NCBI RefSeq assembly: GCF_002217475.1
Contig: NZ_MUHH01000017.1
Coordinates: forward strand, 484,991 to 548,990
Length of the DNA stretch: 64,000 nucleotides
From: Flavobacterium tructae
GTDB lineage: Bacteria; Bacteroidota; Bacteroidia; Flavobacteriales; Flavobacteriaceae
Direction: 5' to 3'
Numbering within the stretch: position 1 is the first letter of the stretch; the number at the start of each line of letters is the position of its first letter. The position numbers were made by a program, and so were the translations under genes. The notes beneath the pieces are model-generated. The model was not told the DNA's origin and did not search any database. It was given only the letters and a program-made list of their open reading frames with translations. Of the stretch, positions 34,452 through 43,620 are shown one piece after another.

Positions 34452-35354
34452 ATGGAAAAGGAGCTTAAAATAAATACCGCAGCAATTAAGGCTGATGTCA
34501 CAATTAAAGAAAGATTGTGGGTTTTGGTACCGGCAGTTTTACTGATAGGTTTGTTGGCGACTTTGATTTACAATCATCATGCGGAATTTTCATGGAATGC
34601 ATTTGTTGACGGTTTTAATCAGGAATTTTTAGTATTTTTTGCTATTGGAGTTTTTGCACAATTGGTAGACGGAACTTTAGGAATGGGATATGGAGCAACT
34701 TCTACATCATTTTTATTAGCATACGGAGTTCCGCCGGTTATTAGCAGTACAGCGGTTCACGTTTCTGAAATGTTCACCACGGGAGCATCGGCACTTTCTC
34801 ACCACCGATTTGGAAATATCAATAAAAAATTGGTCAAACATTTATTAATTCCAGGGGTTTTAGGTTCAATAATGGGAGCTTATTTACTATCGGATGTGAT
34901 TAATGGAGATATTATAAAGCCTTTTATTGCAGTTTATATGATTGTTCTGGCGATTATAATTATTCGAAAAGCTTTAGTTAAAAAGATCATCAAAAAGAAA
35001 ACTAAAAAATTAGGATTTCTGGCCATCTTTGGAGGTTTTATGGATTCTGTTGGAGGTGGAGGCTGGGGGCCGATTGTGACTTCAACCTTATTAGGAAGAG
35101 GAAGAAACCCGAGATACACTATAGGTTCTGTAAATGCAGCTGAGTTTGCAATTTCATTTGCAAGCGGTTTAACCTTCATGCTTTTTGGTGGAATCCACGG
35201 CTGGCAGGTTATTATAGGTTTGATTTTAGGAGGTGTAATTGCAGCACCATTAGGAGCTTATCTTTTAAATAAAATCAGAAGAAAGCCAATGATGATTGCA
35301 GTTGGAATTTTAATAATACTATTGAGTTTTAAAACATTATCTAAATTATTGTAA
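34452..35354 (+). CDS. TauE/SafE family permease at the head of the cys genes
   Basis: This 300-residue membrane protein has eight predicted helices. The repeat halves are LVDGTLGMGYGATSTSFLL (near residues 75-93) and GGFMDSVGGGGWGPIVTSTL (near 195-214). It lies 27 bases upstream of cysH, in the same direction, so it probably moves sulfate, sulfite or another anion for assimilation; no other sulfate transporter is seen in the window. A hairpin at the transcription start may control it. Confidence 0.86.
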   Translation: MEKELKINTAAIKADVTIKERLWVLVPAVLLIGLLATLIYNHHAEFSWNAFVDGFNQEFLVFFAIGVFAQLVDGTLGMGYGATSTSFLLAYGVPPVISSTAVHVSEMFTTGASALSHHRFGNINKKLVKHLLIPGVLGSIMGAYLLSDVINGDIIKPFIAVYMIVLAIIIIRKALVKKIIKKKTKKLGFLAIFGGFMDSVGGGGWGPIVTSTLLGRGRNPRYTIGSVNAAEFAISFASGLTFMLFGGIHGWQVIIGLILGGVIAAPLGAYLLNKIRRKPMMIAVGILIILLSFKTLSKLL

Positions 35355-35381
35355 TATTTTTTAGAAGGAAAGAAAGAGAAT

Positions 35382-36092
35382 ATGAGTGCGACTATTATAC
35401 AATCATTATTAGATAAAACGAAAGATTTTTCACTGGATGAAACCTTAGCTTTCTTAGCAAATGAATACCCGGGGAAAGTAATTTTTTCGACATCTTTTGG
35501 ACAGGAAGATCAGGTTATCACTGATTTCATAGCAAAAAGCAATCAGGATATAGCCATTTTTACACTAGATACCGGAAGGTTATTTCAGGAAACGTATGAT
35601 GTTTTTCATAAAACATTAAAAAAATACAAAAAGCCAATTGAGGTTTATTTCCCGGAAGCAGCAGCCATAGAAAATTTACTTCAGTTAAAAGGGCCGAATA
35701 GTTTTTATGATTCGGTTGAGAACAGAAAAGAATGCTGTTTTATTCGAAAAGTAGTTCCATTGCGAAAAGCATTGGCAGGAAATTCGGTCTGGATTACGGG
35801 TTTAAGAGCAGAACAATCCGAGAATAGAAACGACTTACAATTGTTTGAATACGACGGAGGTTTCGAAATTATAAAGTTCAATCCCTTACTGAAATGGACA
35901 TTAGAAGAGGTTGAAACTTATTTGTCTGAAAACAATGTTCCTCAAAATGCTTTGCACAAACAAGGTTTTGTAAGCATCGGATGCGCACCCTGTACGAGAG
36001 CAATTTTTCCGGGCGAAGACATCAGAGCCGGAAGATGGTGGTGGGAATCCAGTCATAAAGAATGTGGATTGCATAGTGCTAAGAAAGAGTAG
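35382..36092 (+). CDS. cysH: Phosphoadenylyl/adenylyl sulfate reductase, Fe-S type
   Basis: This 236-residue reductase forms sulfite from activated sulfate. The Cys pairs needed for a [4Fe-4S] cluster are present: RKECCFIRK near residues 116-124 and SIGCAPCTRAI near 199-209. The catalytic Cys is in KECGLHS near the C-terminus. The cluster Cys pairs are typical of enzymes that use APS directly. No APS kinase is seen next to cysDN, which fits. Electrons would come from thioredoxin. Confidence 0.9.
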   Translation: MSATIIQSLLDKTKDFSLDETLAFLANEYPGKVIFSTSFGQEDQVITDFIAKSNQDIAIFTLDTGRLFQETYDVFHKTLKKYKKPIEVYFPEAAAIENLLQLKGPNSFYDSVENRKECCFIRKVVPLRKALAGNSVWITGLRAEQSENRNDLQLFEYDGGFEIIKFNPLLKWTLEEVETYLSENNVPQNALHKQGFVSIGCAPCTRAIFPGEDIRAGRWWWESSHKECGLHSAKKE

Positions 36093-36146
36093 GTAGAAGC
36101 TAGAGGCAAGAGAATAGATTAAAGAATAAAGAATAAAGATTTTTGA

Positions 36147-36194
36147 GTTCCGAAGGAACGACCCATATTGTAGCGTCGGATTTTAATCCGATGG
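36147..36194. repeat. REP-like 48-base intergenic element
   Basis: Two small hairpins, GTTCCGAAGGAAC and TCGGATTTTAATCCGA, joined by TATTGTAGCG. A second copy lies at 42382-42429. Confidence 0.65.
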
Positions 36195-36287
36195 AGAGTA
36201 AAGAAAGTAAAGAATAATAGTAGAAAGTTTTAGGAAACTCACAATAAACAACAACCTGAAACTTTAAACTTGAAACAAAAAAACAAA

Positions 36288-37187
36288 ATGAGTTCAGTAT
36301 TAAAAACAAACGCTTTAGAGAGCGAAGCAATATATATTTTCAGAGAAGTAATTTCACAGTTTGATAAACCGGTTTTACTTTTTTCTGGAGGAAAAGATTC
36401 GATAACATTAGTGCGTTTGGCACAAAAAGCATTCTTCCCTGCCAAAATCCCGTTTCCTCTTTTGCATGTTGATACCGGACATAATTTTCCGGAAACTATT
36501 GCTTTCAGAGACAAATTGGTAGAAGAGTTAGGGTTAGAATTAATCGTACGTAATGTTCAGGATGCTATCGACGAAGGAAAAGTGGTAGAAGAAACCGGTA
36601 AATATTCCAGTAGAAACAGTTTACAAACGACCACACTTTTAGATGCAATTGAAGAATTTAAGTTTGATGCCTGTATCGGAGGAGCACGTCGTGATGAGGA
36701 GAAGGCAAGAGCGAAAGAGCGTATTTTTTCAGTTCGTGACGATTTTGGTCAATGGGATGAAAAAAACCAACGTCCGGAATTATTTGACATTTTGAACGGA
36801 AAAATAGAGAATGGTCAAAACGTTCGTGTTTTCCCAATTTCAAACTGGACAGAATTAGATGTATGGAGTTATATCGAGAAAGAACATATCGAAATTCCAT
36901 CTATTTACTTCTCACATAAAAGAAAAGTTTTTTTGAGAGACGGTTTGATCTGGTCACATTCTCCTTTTGTGTACCAGGAAGAAGACGAACAAATCGAAGA
37001 AAGAATTGTTCGTTTTAGAACCGTTGGAGATATGAGCTGTACAGCAGCTGTTGAATCTTATGCCGCAACCATCGAAGAAGTAGTCGGAGAAATCAGAAGC
37101 TCTACGATTTCTGAAAGAGGAGCCAGAATTGACGATAAACGTTCTGAAGCCGCAATGGAAAAGAGGAAACAACAAGGGTATTTTTAA
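36288..37187 (+). CDS. cysD: Sulfate adenylyltransferase, small subunit
   Basis: This 299-residue PP-loop protein is read from the ATG at 36288 (18 bases after an unlikely earlier ATG). The PP-loop LLFSGGKDSITLVRLAQ is at about 30-46 and the downstream HVDTGHNFPETIAFRD is conserved. With CysN it forms APS from sulfate and ATP. The end KRKQQGYF is typical of CysD. The gene precedes cysN in the usual order. Confidence 0.95.
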   Translation: MSSVLKTNALESEAIYIFREVISQFDKPVLLFSGGKDSITLVRLAQKAFFPAKIPFPLLHVDTGHNFPETIAFRDKLVEELGLELIVRNVQDAIDEGKVVEETGKYSSRNSLQTTTLLDAIEEFKFDACIGGARRDEEKARAKERIFSVRDDFGQWDEKNQRPELFDILNGKIENGQNVRVFPISNWTELDVWSYIEKEHIEIPSIYFSHKRKVFLRDGLIWSHSPFVYQEEDEQIEERIVRFRTVGDMSCTAAVESYAATIEEVVGEIRSSTISERGARIDDKRSEAAMEKRKQQGYF

Positions 37188-37321
37188 TTGATAATTGACA
37201 ATTGATAATTAAAAAGTAGAATCAAGAAAACAAAAAAACATACAGCTTGAAACTTTAGTTCAAAGGAAATCAACTTGAAACCTGAAACTAAATTTTTAAA
37301 CCTGAAACAAAATAAAATAGA

Positions 37322-38566
37322 ATGGACGTTTTAAAAATAGCAACAGCAGGAAGTGTAGATGACGGGAAAAGTACTTTGATCGGAAGATTACTGTACGATA
37401 CAAAATCATTGACGACAGATAAGATTGAAGCAATCGAGAAAAGCAGCAAGCAAAAAGGATACGATTATCTTGATTTTTCACTGGCAACTGACGGATTAGT
37501 GGCGGAAAGAGAACAAGGAATCACAATTGATGTGGCTCATATTTATTTCTCGACTGCAAAGAAAAGTTACATTATTGCCGATACTCCGGGTCACGTTGAA
37601 TATACCAGAAACATGGTAACGGGAGCTTCGACTTCACAAGTATCGATCATCTTAATTGATGCGAGAAAAGGCGTAATCGAACAAACGTACCGTCACTTTT
37701 TTATCAATAATTTATTGAGAGTAAAAGAGGTGATTGTGGCGATCAATAAAATGGATTTAGTTGATTATTCAGAAGAAGTTTTCAATAAAATCAAAGCCGA
37801 TTTCCAAGCTTTAAATGCCAAAAGTACTTTCAAAGAACAAAACGTAAGTTACATTCCGTTAAGTGCCATCAACGGAGGAAATGTTGTGGATAAATCAGAG
37901 AACATGAAGTGGTACGATGGACAAACGGTGTTGGAGCACTTAGAAGGATTGCATTCTTCAGATGTTTTTGAAGCAGGAAAAGCACGTTTTCCGGTTCAGA
38001 CCGTAATTCGTCCAAAAACAGAAGAATACCATGATTTTAGAGGTTATGCCGGGAAATTATACGGAAACTCAATAAAAGTGGGAGATGCTGTAACAGTACT
38101 TCCTTCATTGACAGAATCAAAAGTTTCAAAAATTCACTTTTTCGACAAACAATTTGATGAAGCCGTTGCAGGTTCTTCGATCACCATCGAATTAGAAAAT
38201 GATATCAATGTGACAAGAGGTGATATGATTGTAAAATCGTCAGAACTTCCAAAAATTGAAAAAGAAATACACACAACAGTATGCTGGATGGACAGTAAAA
38301 AACTGGTTCCGGGTACAAAATATATCGTTCAGCACAACACCAATTCGGTTTTGGCAAAAGTAGAAAGTATTAAAAATACAATTGCAACAGATTATTCAGG
38401 AACAATACCGGCATCACAGTTAGCAATTAACGAGATAGGAGAAGTAAGCATTAAATTAAGCAAGCCGTTATATTTTGATGCCTATAATGACAATAAATCA
38501 AACGGTGCATTCATCTTAATTGATACTGCAACGAATACAACAGCAGGAGTAGGATTCATCAGGTAA
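37322..38566 (+). CDS. cysN: Sulfate adenylyltransferase, GTPase subunit
   Basis: This 414-residue EF-Tu-like GTPase couples GTP hydrolysis to APS formation by CysD. Nucleotide motifs are GSVDDGKST (residues 11-19), DTPGHVEYT (about 87-95) and NKMDLVDY (about 141-148). The length corresponds to CysN alone; the C-terminal APS kinase domain of NodQ-type fusions is missing. It agrees with the use of APS rather than PAPS. Confidence 0.95.
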   Translation: MDVLKIATAGSVDDGKSTLIGRLLYDTKSLTTDKIEAIEKSSKQKGYDYLDFSLATDGLVAEREQGITIDVAHIYFSTAKKSYIIADTPGHVEYTRNMVTGASTSQVSIILIDARKGVIEQTYRHFFINNLLRVKEVIVAINKMDLVDYSEEVFNKIKADFQALNAKSTFKEQNVSYIPLSAINGGNVVDKSENMKWYDGQTVLEHLEGLHSSDVFEAGKARFPVQTVIRPKTEEYHDFRGYAGKLYGNSIKVGDAVTVLPSLTESKVSKIHFFDKQFDEAVAGSSITIELENDINVTRGDMIVKSSELPKIEKEIHTTVCWMDSKKLVPGTKYIVQHNTNSVLAKVESIKNTIATDYSGTIPASQLAINEIGEVSIKLSKPLYFDAYNDNKSNGAFILIDTATNTTAGVGFIR

Positions 38567-38805
38567 ACCTGCTATAAGCAATAAGCAATAAGCTTTAGGC
38601 TGTAAGCTTTAAGCGAAAATGTATAACAAGGTATTTTAAAAAGCTTATGGCATATAGCCTAAAGCCTAAAGCTTAAAGCTAAAAAAAAGCCTAAAGCATA
38701 AAAAAAATCAGGTATTTAGGGAAGCTTAAAGCTTATTGCCTAAAGCCTAAAGCAAGAAAGTCAAAAAGCTTATAGCCTAAAGCTTAAAGCCTAAAGCGTA
38801 AATAA
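38567..38805. repeat. Heptamer-type repeats between cysN and the sulfite reductase gene
   Basis: The 240-base gap is made almost wholly of short near-repeats such as CCTAAAG, TTAAAGC, ATAAGCA and AAGCTTA with a period near 7, in both orientations. They run up to a few bases before the next start codon. No ORF or known RNA is seen. Confidence 0.7.
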
Positions 38806-38807
38806 GA

Positions 38808-40898
38808 ATGGAAAGTTTTAGAACAGAAATAGAAAATCCGGTAGTTCAGAAAGAGATTATCGAGTTAGAAAAAAAGATTCATTTGTTCCGTGGAGGAAAA
38901 ATTGATGATGAGCGTTTTCGTAGTCTTCGTTTAGCACGTGGAATCTATGGACAACGCCAGGAAGGTGTTCAAATGATTCGTATTAAACTGCCTTATGGTA
39001 AAGTAACCAGCGAACAATTGATCCGTATTACAAAAGTTTCTGATGAATATTCTACGGGGCGTTTGCACATTACAACACGTCAGGACATTCAGATTCACTA
39101 TGTAAGTCTGGACAGAACTCCAGAACTTTGGGCAAATTTGGCCAAAGACGATGTTACTTTGCGTGAAGCATGTGGTAACACTGTTCGAAACATTACAGGA
39201 AGCGAATTGGCAGGTGTGGATGTAAACGAACCATTTGACGTTTCGCCTTATGCACATGCCCTATTTCAATATCTTTTAAGAAATCCTATCTGTCAGGAAA
39301 TGGGACGTAAATTCAAAATTTCGTTCTCGTCCTCTGATGAAGATACCGCTTTGAGTTATTTGCATGACTTAGGATTTATTCCAAAAATTGTAAATGGTGA
39401 GCGTGGTTTCAAAATTATGTTTGGGGGAGGTTTAGGTTCTCAACCTGCTCATGCCGAATTACTTTCCGAATTCGTTCCGGCAAATCAGATCATTCCAACA
39501 GCAGAAGGAATCGTTCGTATTTTTGATAGATACGGTGAACGTGCTAAGAGAATGAAAGCTCGTATGAAATTCCTGATCAAAGAAATGGGAAGAGATGTTT
39601 TCCTTGATTTGGTTGAAAAAGAGAAAAAAGCAATCGCTTTTGAAACGTACGAAATTGATACCACAGCTTTTGACGGACCAATTCCGGAACCGTTATTAGA
39701 AGTGCCACAAGTAACAATTGAAGATCAGGCAGCATACGAAGCCTGGAAAAAATCAAATGTAATTGCTCAAAAGCAGGAAGGTTATTATGCTATTGGAATC
39801 AAAGTTTTATTGGGAGATTTTTACACCGATAAAGCCCGATTATTAGCCGATTTAATTAAAAATTACGCCGCAAATGAACTTCGTTTTTCATTGCGTCAGA
39901 ATATTGTAATACGTCATGTGAAAGAAGCGAATTTACCTTTCTTCTATCAGGAATTGGCTAAACTGAACTTTGTTCACTTAGGATATAATTCAACGGCAGA
40001 TATTACAGCTTGTCCGGGTACAGATACTTGCAATTTGGGGATTGCAAGTAGTACCGGAATTGCAGAAGAATTAGAGAAAGTATTAAGTGCCGAATATCCT
40101 CAATATTTGAACAACCGCGAAATTGAAATCAAAATCAGTGGTTGTATGAATGCTTGCGGACAGCACAATATGTCGGCAATTGGATTTCAGGGAATGTCAA
40201 TCAATTCCGGAAAATTGGTAGCTCCGGCTTTACAGGTTCTGTTAGGCGGAGGAAGATTAGGAAACGGAGCAGGTCGTTTTGCCGATAAAGTAATTAAAGT
40301 ACCTAGCCGTAGAGGACCGGATGCGTTGCGTACGATCTTAAATGATTTTGATGCCAATGGAAGCGGACAAAAGTTTCTGGATTATTATGATTCAAAAGGA
40401 GAGAAGTATTTCTATGAAATCTTAAAGCCTTACGCTGATGTAACCAATTTAACCGAAGCTGATTTTGTAGACTGGGGTAATGCAGACAATTACGTAAAAG
40501 CAGTAGGAGTTGGAGAATGTGCCGGAGTGGTAATTGATTTGGTGGCGACGTTATTGTTAGAAGCCAAAGACAAATTAACATTCGCACAGGAATCTTTCGA
40601 CGAAAATAAATGGTCGGATGCTATTTACCATGCTTACGCCGGATTTGTAAATGGTGCAAAAGCTTTATTGCTTTCTGAAAATGAAAAAACAAACAATCAT
40701 GCAGGAATCGTTGATTTGTTTGATACCGTTTTCATTGCAACCGGTAAAATTGAACTGGCAACATCATTCAGAGAATTAGTGTATCAAATCAATGCAATAC
40801 AACCTTCAGAAGCATTTGCAAAACAATACATTCAGGAAGGAATTGCATTTTTTGATACGATCGAAAAATATAGAGCTCAACAATTAGAAAATGCTTAA
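38808..40898 (+). CDS. Siroheme/[4Fe-4S] sulfite reductase with HEPN-like C-terminus
   Basis: This 696-residue nitrite/sulfite reductase has two ferredoxin-like halves. The cluster Cys are in TACPGTDTCNLG (about 399-410) and SGCMNACGQH (about 443-452). About 130 extra helical residues from 560 onward (WSDAIYHAYAGFVNGAKALLL) resemble a HEPN-like domain. It reduces sulfite to sulfide, probably with ferredoxin. Its position after cysN and before siroheme genes supports sulfite rather than nitrite as substrate. It overlaps cobA by 8 bases. Confidence 0.88.
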   Translation: MESFRTEIENPVVQKEIIELEKKIHLFRGGKIDDERFRSLRLARGIYGQRQEGVQMIRIKLPYGKVTSEQLIRITKVSDEYSTGRLHITTRQDIQIHYVSLDRTPELWANLAKDDVTLREACGNTVRNITGSELAGVDVNEPFDVSPYAHALFQYLLRNPICQEMGRKFKISFSSSDEDTALSYLHDLGFIPKIVNGERGFKIMFGGGLGSQPAHAELLSEFVPANQIIPTAEGIVRIFDRYGERAKRMKARMKFLIKEMGRDVFLDLVEKEKKAIAFETYEIDTTAFDGPIPEPLLEVPQVTIEDQAAYEAWKKSNVIAQKQEGYYAIGIKVLLGDFYTDKARLLADLIKNYAANELRFSLRQNIVIRHVKEANLPFFYQELAKLNFVHLGYNSTADITACPGTDTCNLGIASSTGIAEELEKVLSAEYPQYLNNREIEIKISGCMNACGQHNMSAIGFQGMSINSGKLVAPALQVLLGGGRLGNGAGRFADKVIKVPSRRGPDALRTILNDFDANGSGQKFLDYYDSKGEKYFYEILKPYADVTNLTEADFVDWGNADNYVKAVGVGECAGVVIDLVATLLLEAKDKLTFAQESFDENKWSDAIYHAYAGFVNGAKALLLSENEKTNNHAGIVDLFDTVFIATGKIELATSFRELVYQINAIQPSEAFAKQYIQEGIAFFDTIEKYRAQQLENA

Positions 40899-41664
40899 TA
40901 TCAAACCAAAAGTAACTTTAGTTGGTGCGGGTCCCGGTGATCCGGATTTGCTTACGCTGAAAGCTGTAAAAGCACTTGCTGGAGCGAATGTGGTTTTGTA
41001 CGATGCATTGGCCAATGAAGAGATATTAGCACACGCTCCTAAAAATGCGATTCGGATTTTTGTTGGAAAAAAAATAGGCAATCATGCTTATACGCAGGAT
41101 CAGATCAATCAATTGATTGTGGATAATGCTTTGACCTACGGAAATGTAGTCCGTTTAAAAGGTGGTGATCCCTTTATTTTTGGACGTGGAAGTGAAGAAA
41201 TTGAATTCATCGAAAGTTTTGGAATCGAGACGTTCGTGGTTCCCGGAATATCTTCGGTAGTGGCAGTTCCGGCAAGCCAAGGCATATCAATTACCAAAAG
41301 AGGTGTCTCCGAAAGTTTTTGGGCCATTACAGGTACAACTTCTGATAGGAAATTATCTTCAGACGTTGCTTTGGCTGCACAGTCATCTGCAACAGTTGTA
41401 ATTTTGATGGGGATGCACAAGCTGCCGCAGATTATTGATTTGTTTCAAAAAGAAAACAAAGGAAATTTGCCCGTTGCGATCATTCAAAATGGAACAATGC
41501 CCGATGAAAAAGTAGGTGTAGGAACCGTAAATTCGATTCTGGAAATTGTAAAAGAAAAGAAACTGAGTTCGCCGGCAATTATTGTGCTTGGAGAAGTTGT
41601 TCGCGAAAGCAATAAACTAAAAGGATTTTACGAAGAATTTCTGTCCAAAGAAATGGTGAGATAA
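40891..41664 (+). CDS. cobA: Uroporphyrinogen-III C-methyltransferase
   Basis: This 257-residue SAM-dependent enzyme methylates uroporphyrinogen III to precorrin-2 for siroheme. Motifs: GAGPGDPDLLTLKAVKAL (residues 11-28) and GGDPFIFGRGSEE (about 90-102). It starts 8 bases before the stop of the sulfite reductase gene, so the two are translated together and the cofactor supply is matched with the apoenzyme. Confidence 0.93.
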   Translation: MLNIKPKVTLVGAGPGDPDLLTLKAVKALAGANVVLYDALANEEILAHAPKNAIRIFVGKKIGNHAYTQDQINQLIVDNALTYGNVVRLKGGDPFIFGRGSEEIEFIESFGIETFVVPGISSVVAVPASQGISITKRGVSESFWAITGTTSDRKLSSDVALAAQSSATVVILMGMHKLPQIIDLFQKENKGNLPVAIIQNGTMPDEKVGVGTVNSILEIVKEKKLSSPAIIVLGEVVRESNKLKGFYEEFLSKEMVR

Positions 41665-41794
41665 AGTGCAGTAAAAATGATTCTTTAGATAATCTTGATT
41701 TTCAGTCCGTAAAATGTCTTGGGTATAAAATTGGGTTTTTAACCTGATGAAAGCAAAAAATCATCTAATTTTGATTGGATGAAATTGAATTAAA

Positions 41795-42376
41795 ATGGAA
41801 CAAAACGAATTATATCCAGTATTCCTGAAGCTTCACAATCTAAAAGTTCTTATTGTTGGCGGAGGAAATGTAGGATTGGAAAAGCTCTCTTTTTTATTAA
41901 AGTCGAGCCCTAATGCAAATGTTGAGGTGGTAGCGCCAAATTTTCATTTAGAAATAAAGGTTTTGGCCGAGAAACATCCTTCGATTACATTGACAAAATC
42001 GAAGTTCAAAAAGAAAATGCTCAAAAAACGCCACATAGTAATTGCCTGTACCGATGATTTAAAAGTCAATAAAAAGGTATACGAATTATCCCGAAAGCGC
42101 TACTTGATTTGCAATATTGCAGACACACCGGATTTATGTGATTATTATTTAGGTGGAATTGTAACCAAAGGCAATGTGAAAATTGCCATTTCTACCAACG
42201 GAAAATCACCAACAACAGCCAAAAGACTTCGTGAGTTTTTTGAAGAGGTAATTCCGGAGGATATAAATAAAATGGTAGAAAACCTTAATGAATATCGAAA
42301 GACATTGAAAGGTAATTTTGAAGAGAAAGTGAAAAGAATGAACGAAATCACAGCTTCATTGAAAAATAAGGAATAG
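41795..42376 (+). CDS. Precorrin-2 dehydrogenase / ferrochelatase-like (CysG N-terminal type)
   Basis: This 193-residue protein has the NAD-binding motif GGGNVGLEKL (about 21-30) and CNIADTPDLCDYYLGGIV near 108-125. It oxidises precorrin-2 and may insert iron to give siroheme. It corresponds to the N-terminal part of CysG. Its last 12 residues are duplicated downstream at 42430-42468. Confidence 0.88.
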   Translation: MEQNELYPVFLKLHNLKVLIVGGGNVGLEKLSFLLKSSPNANVEVVAPNFHLEIKVLAEKHPSITLTKSKFKKKMLKKRHIVIACTDDLKVNKKVYELSRKRYLICNIADTPDLCDYYLGGIVTKGNVKIAISTNGKSPTTAKRLREFFEEVIPEDINKMVENLNEYRKTLKGNFEEKVKRMNEITASLKNKE

Positions 42377-42381
42377 TAATA

Positions 42382-42429
42382 GTTCCGTAAGAACGGTTCC
42401 TATTGTAGCGTCGGGTTTTAACCCGATGG
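42382..42429. repeat. REP-like 48-base element, second copy
   Basis: GTTCCGTAAGAACGGTTCC with TATTGTAGCG and TCGGGTTTTAACCCGA; same organisation as 36147-36194. It lies between the siroheme gene and a duplicate of its 3' end. Confidence 0.65.
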
Positions 42430-42468
42430 ATGAACGAAATAACCGCTTCATTGAAAAATAAAGAGTAA
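42430..42468 (+). pseudogene. Duplicated 3' end of the siroheme gene
   Basis: The 39 bases translate to MNEITASLKNKE plus stop, the same peptide as the end of the gene at 42338-42376. Five of the twelve sense codons and the stop differ, all without changing the amino acid (for example AAT-AAG-GAA-TAG against AAT-AAA-GAG-TAA at the end). The REP-like element lies between the two. It looks like a remnant of an earlier 3' end. Confidence 0.6.
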
Positions 42469-42564
42469 AAAATTCCGCAAGGAAATCAATGACAAAAATC
42501 ATTGAAATTAGAATAAATTATTCGTTCCTTTGCATTATTAAGAATGATTATAAACAACAACATA

Positions 42565-43617
42565 ATGATTAAAACAGATATACTTATAATTGGAGCAGGC
42601 CCAACAGGATTATTTGCCGTTTTCGAGGCAGGATTATTAAAATTAAAATGTCATATTTTAGATGCTTTACCACAAGCGGGAGGACAACTTTCGGAATTGT
42701 ATCCAAAAAAACCTATTTATGATATTCCTGGATTCCCTGAAGTATTGGCAGGAGATTTAATCGACGGCCTGATGGAGCAAATCAAACAATTTGAGCCTGG
42801 TTTTACGTTAGGAGAGCGTGCAGAAACAATCGAGAAACAAGAAGACGGAAGTTTTATTGTAACTTCAAATAAGGGGACTAAATTTCACGCACCGGTTATC
42901 GCTATTGCAGGAGGTTTAGGAAGTTTTGAGCCGCGTAAACCACTTATTGAAGATATCGAGTTTTATGAGGATAAAGGAGTTAAATATTTCATTAAAAATC
43001 CGGAGAAATTCAGAAACAAAAAGGTTGTAATCGCCGGAGGAGGAGATTCAGCCTTAGACTGGAGTATCTTTTTAGCGAATGTAGCTTCAGAAGTTACTTT
43101 AATTCACCGTAGAAATGAATTTAGAGGAGCTTTAGATTCTGTAGAAAAAGTACAGGAATTGAAGACAGCCGGAAAAATTAAATTAATCACACCGGCAGAA
43201 GTGATCGGAATCAATGGTGCTGAGCACGTTGAATCATTAGATATCGAAGAAAACGGAGCACACCGTAAAATCGAAACAGACTATTTTATTCCGCTTTTCG
43301 GATTAACACCTAAATTAGGACCAATCGGAGACTGGGGATTAGAAATCGAGAAAAATGCCATTAAAGTAAATAATGCATTAGATTACCAAACTAATATTCC
43401 GGGAATCTTCGCTATTGGAGACGTAAACACTTACCCAGGAAAATTAAAATTGATTCTTTGTGGATTCCACGAAGCTACTTTAATGTGCCAGGCAGCTTAT
43501 CAAATCATCAATCCGGGTAAAAAATACGTTTTAAAATATACTACTGTTTCAGGTGTAGATGGTTTCGACGGAACTCGTAAAGAAGCTCCAAAAGCAGTTG
43601 TTAAGGCGATAGTTTAA
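42565..43617 (+). CDS. Ferredoxin-NADP reductase, thioredoxin reductase-like
   Basis: This 350-residue flavoprotein is read from the ATG at 42565 (seven codons after an earlier possible ATG). FAD motif GAGPTGLFAVFEAGL (about 10-24), NADP motif GGGDSALDW (about 158-166) and GDVNTYPGK (near 287) are present. The redox CxxC of thioredoxin reductase is missing, as in YumC-type reductases. It probably feeds electrons to ferredoxin and the sulfite reductase nearby. Confidence 0.88.
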   Translation: MIKTDILIIGAGPTGLFAVFEAGLLKLKCHILDALPQAGGQLSELYPKKPIYDIPGFPEVLAGDLIDGLMEQIKQFEPGFTLGERAETIEKQEDGSFIVTSNKGTKFHAPVIAIAGGLGSFEPRKPLIEDIEFYEDKGVKYFIKNPEKFRNKKVVIAGGGDSALDWSIFLANVASEVTLIHRRNEFRGALDSVEKVQELKTAGKIKLITPAEVIGINGAEHVESLDIEENGAHRKIETDYFIPLFGLTPKLGPIGDWGLEIEKNAIKVNNALDYQTNIPGIFAIGDVNTYPGKLKLILCGFHEATLMCQAAYQIINPGKKYVLKYTTVSGVDGFDGTRKEAPKAVVKAIV

Positions 43618-43620
43618 TTC

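Noticed and set aside
38567-38805. CRISPR array
   Set aside because: The repeat units are about seven bases, lack unique spacers and vary; no cas gene is nearby.
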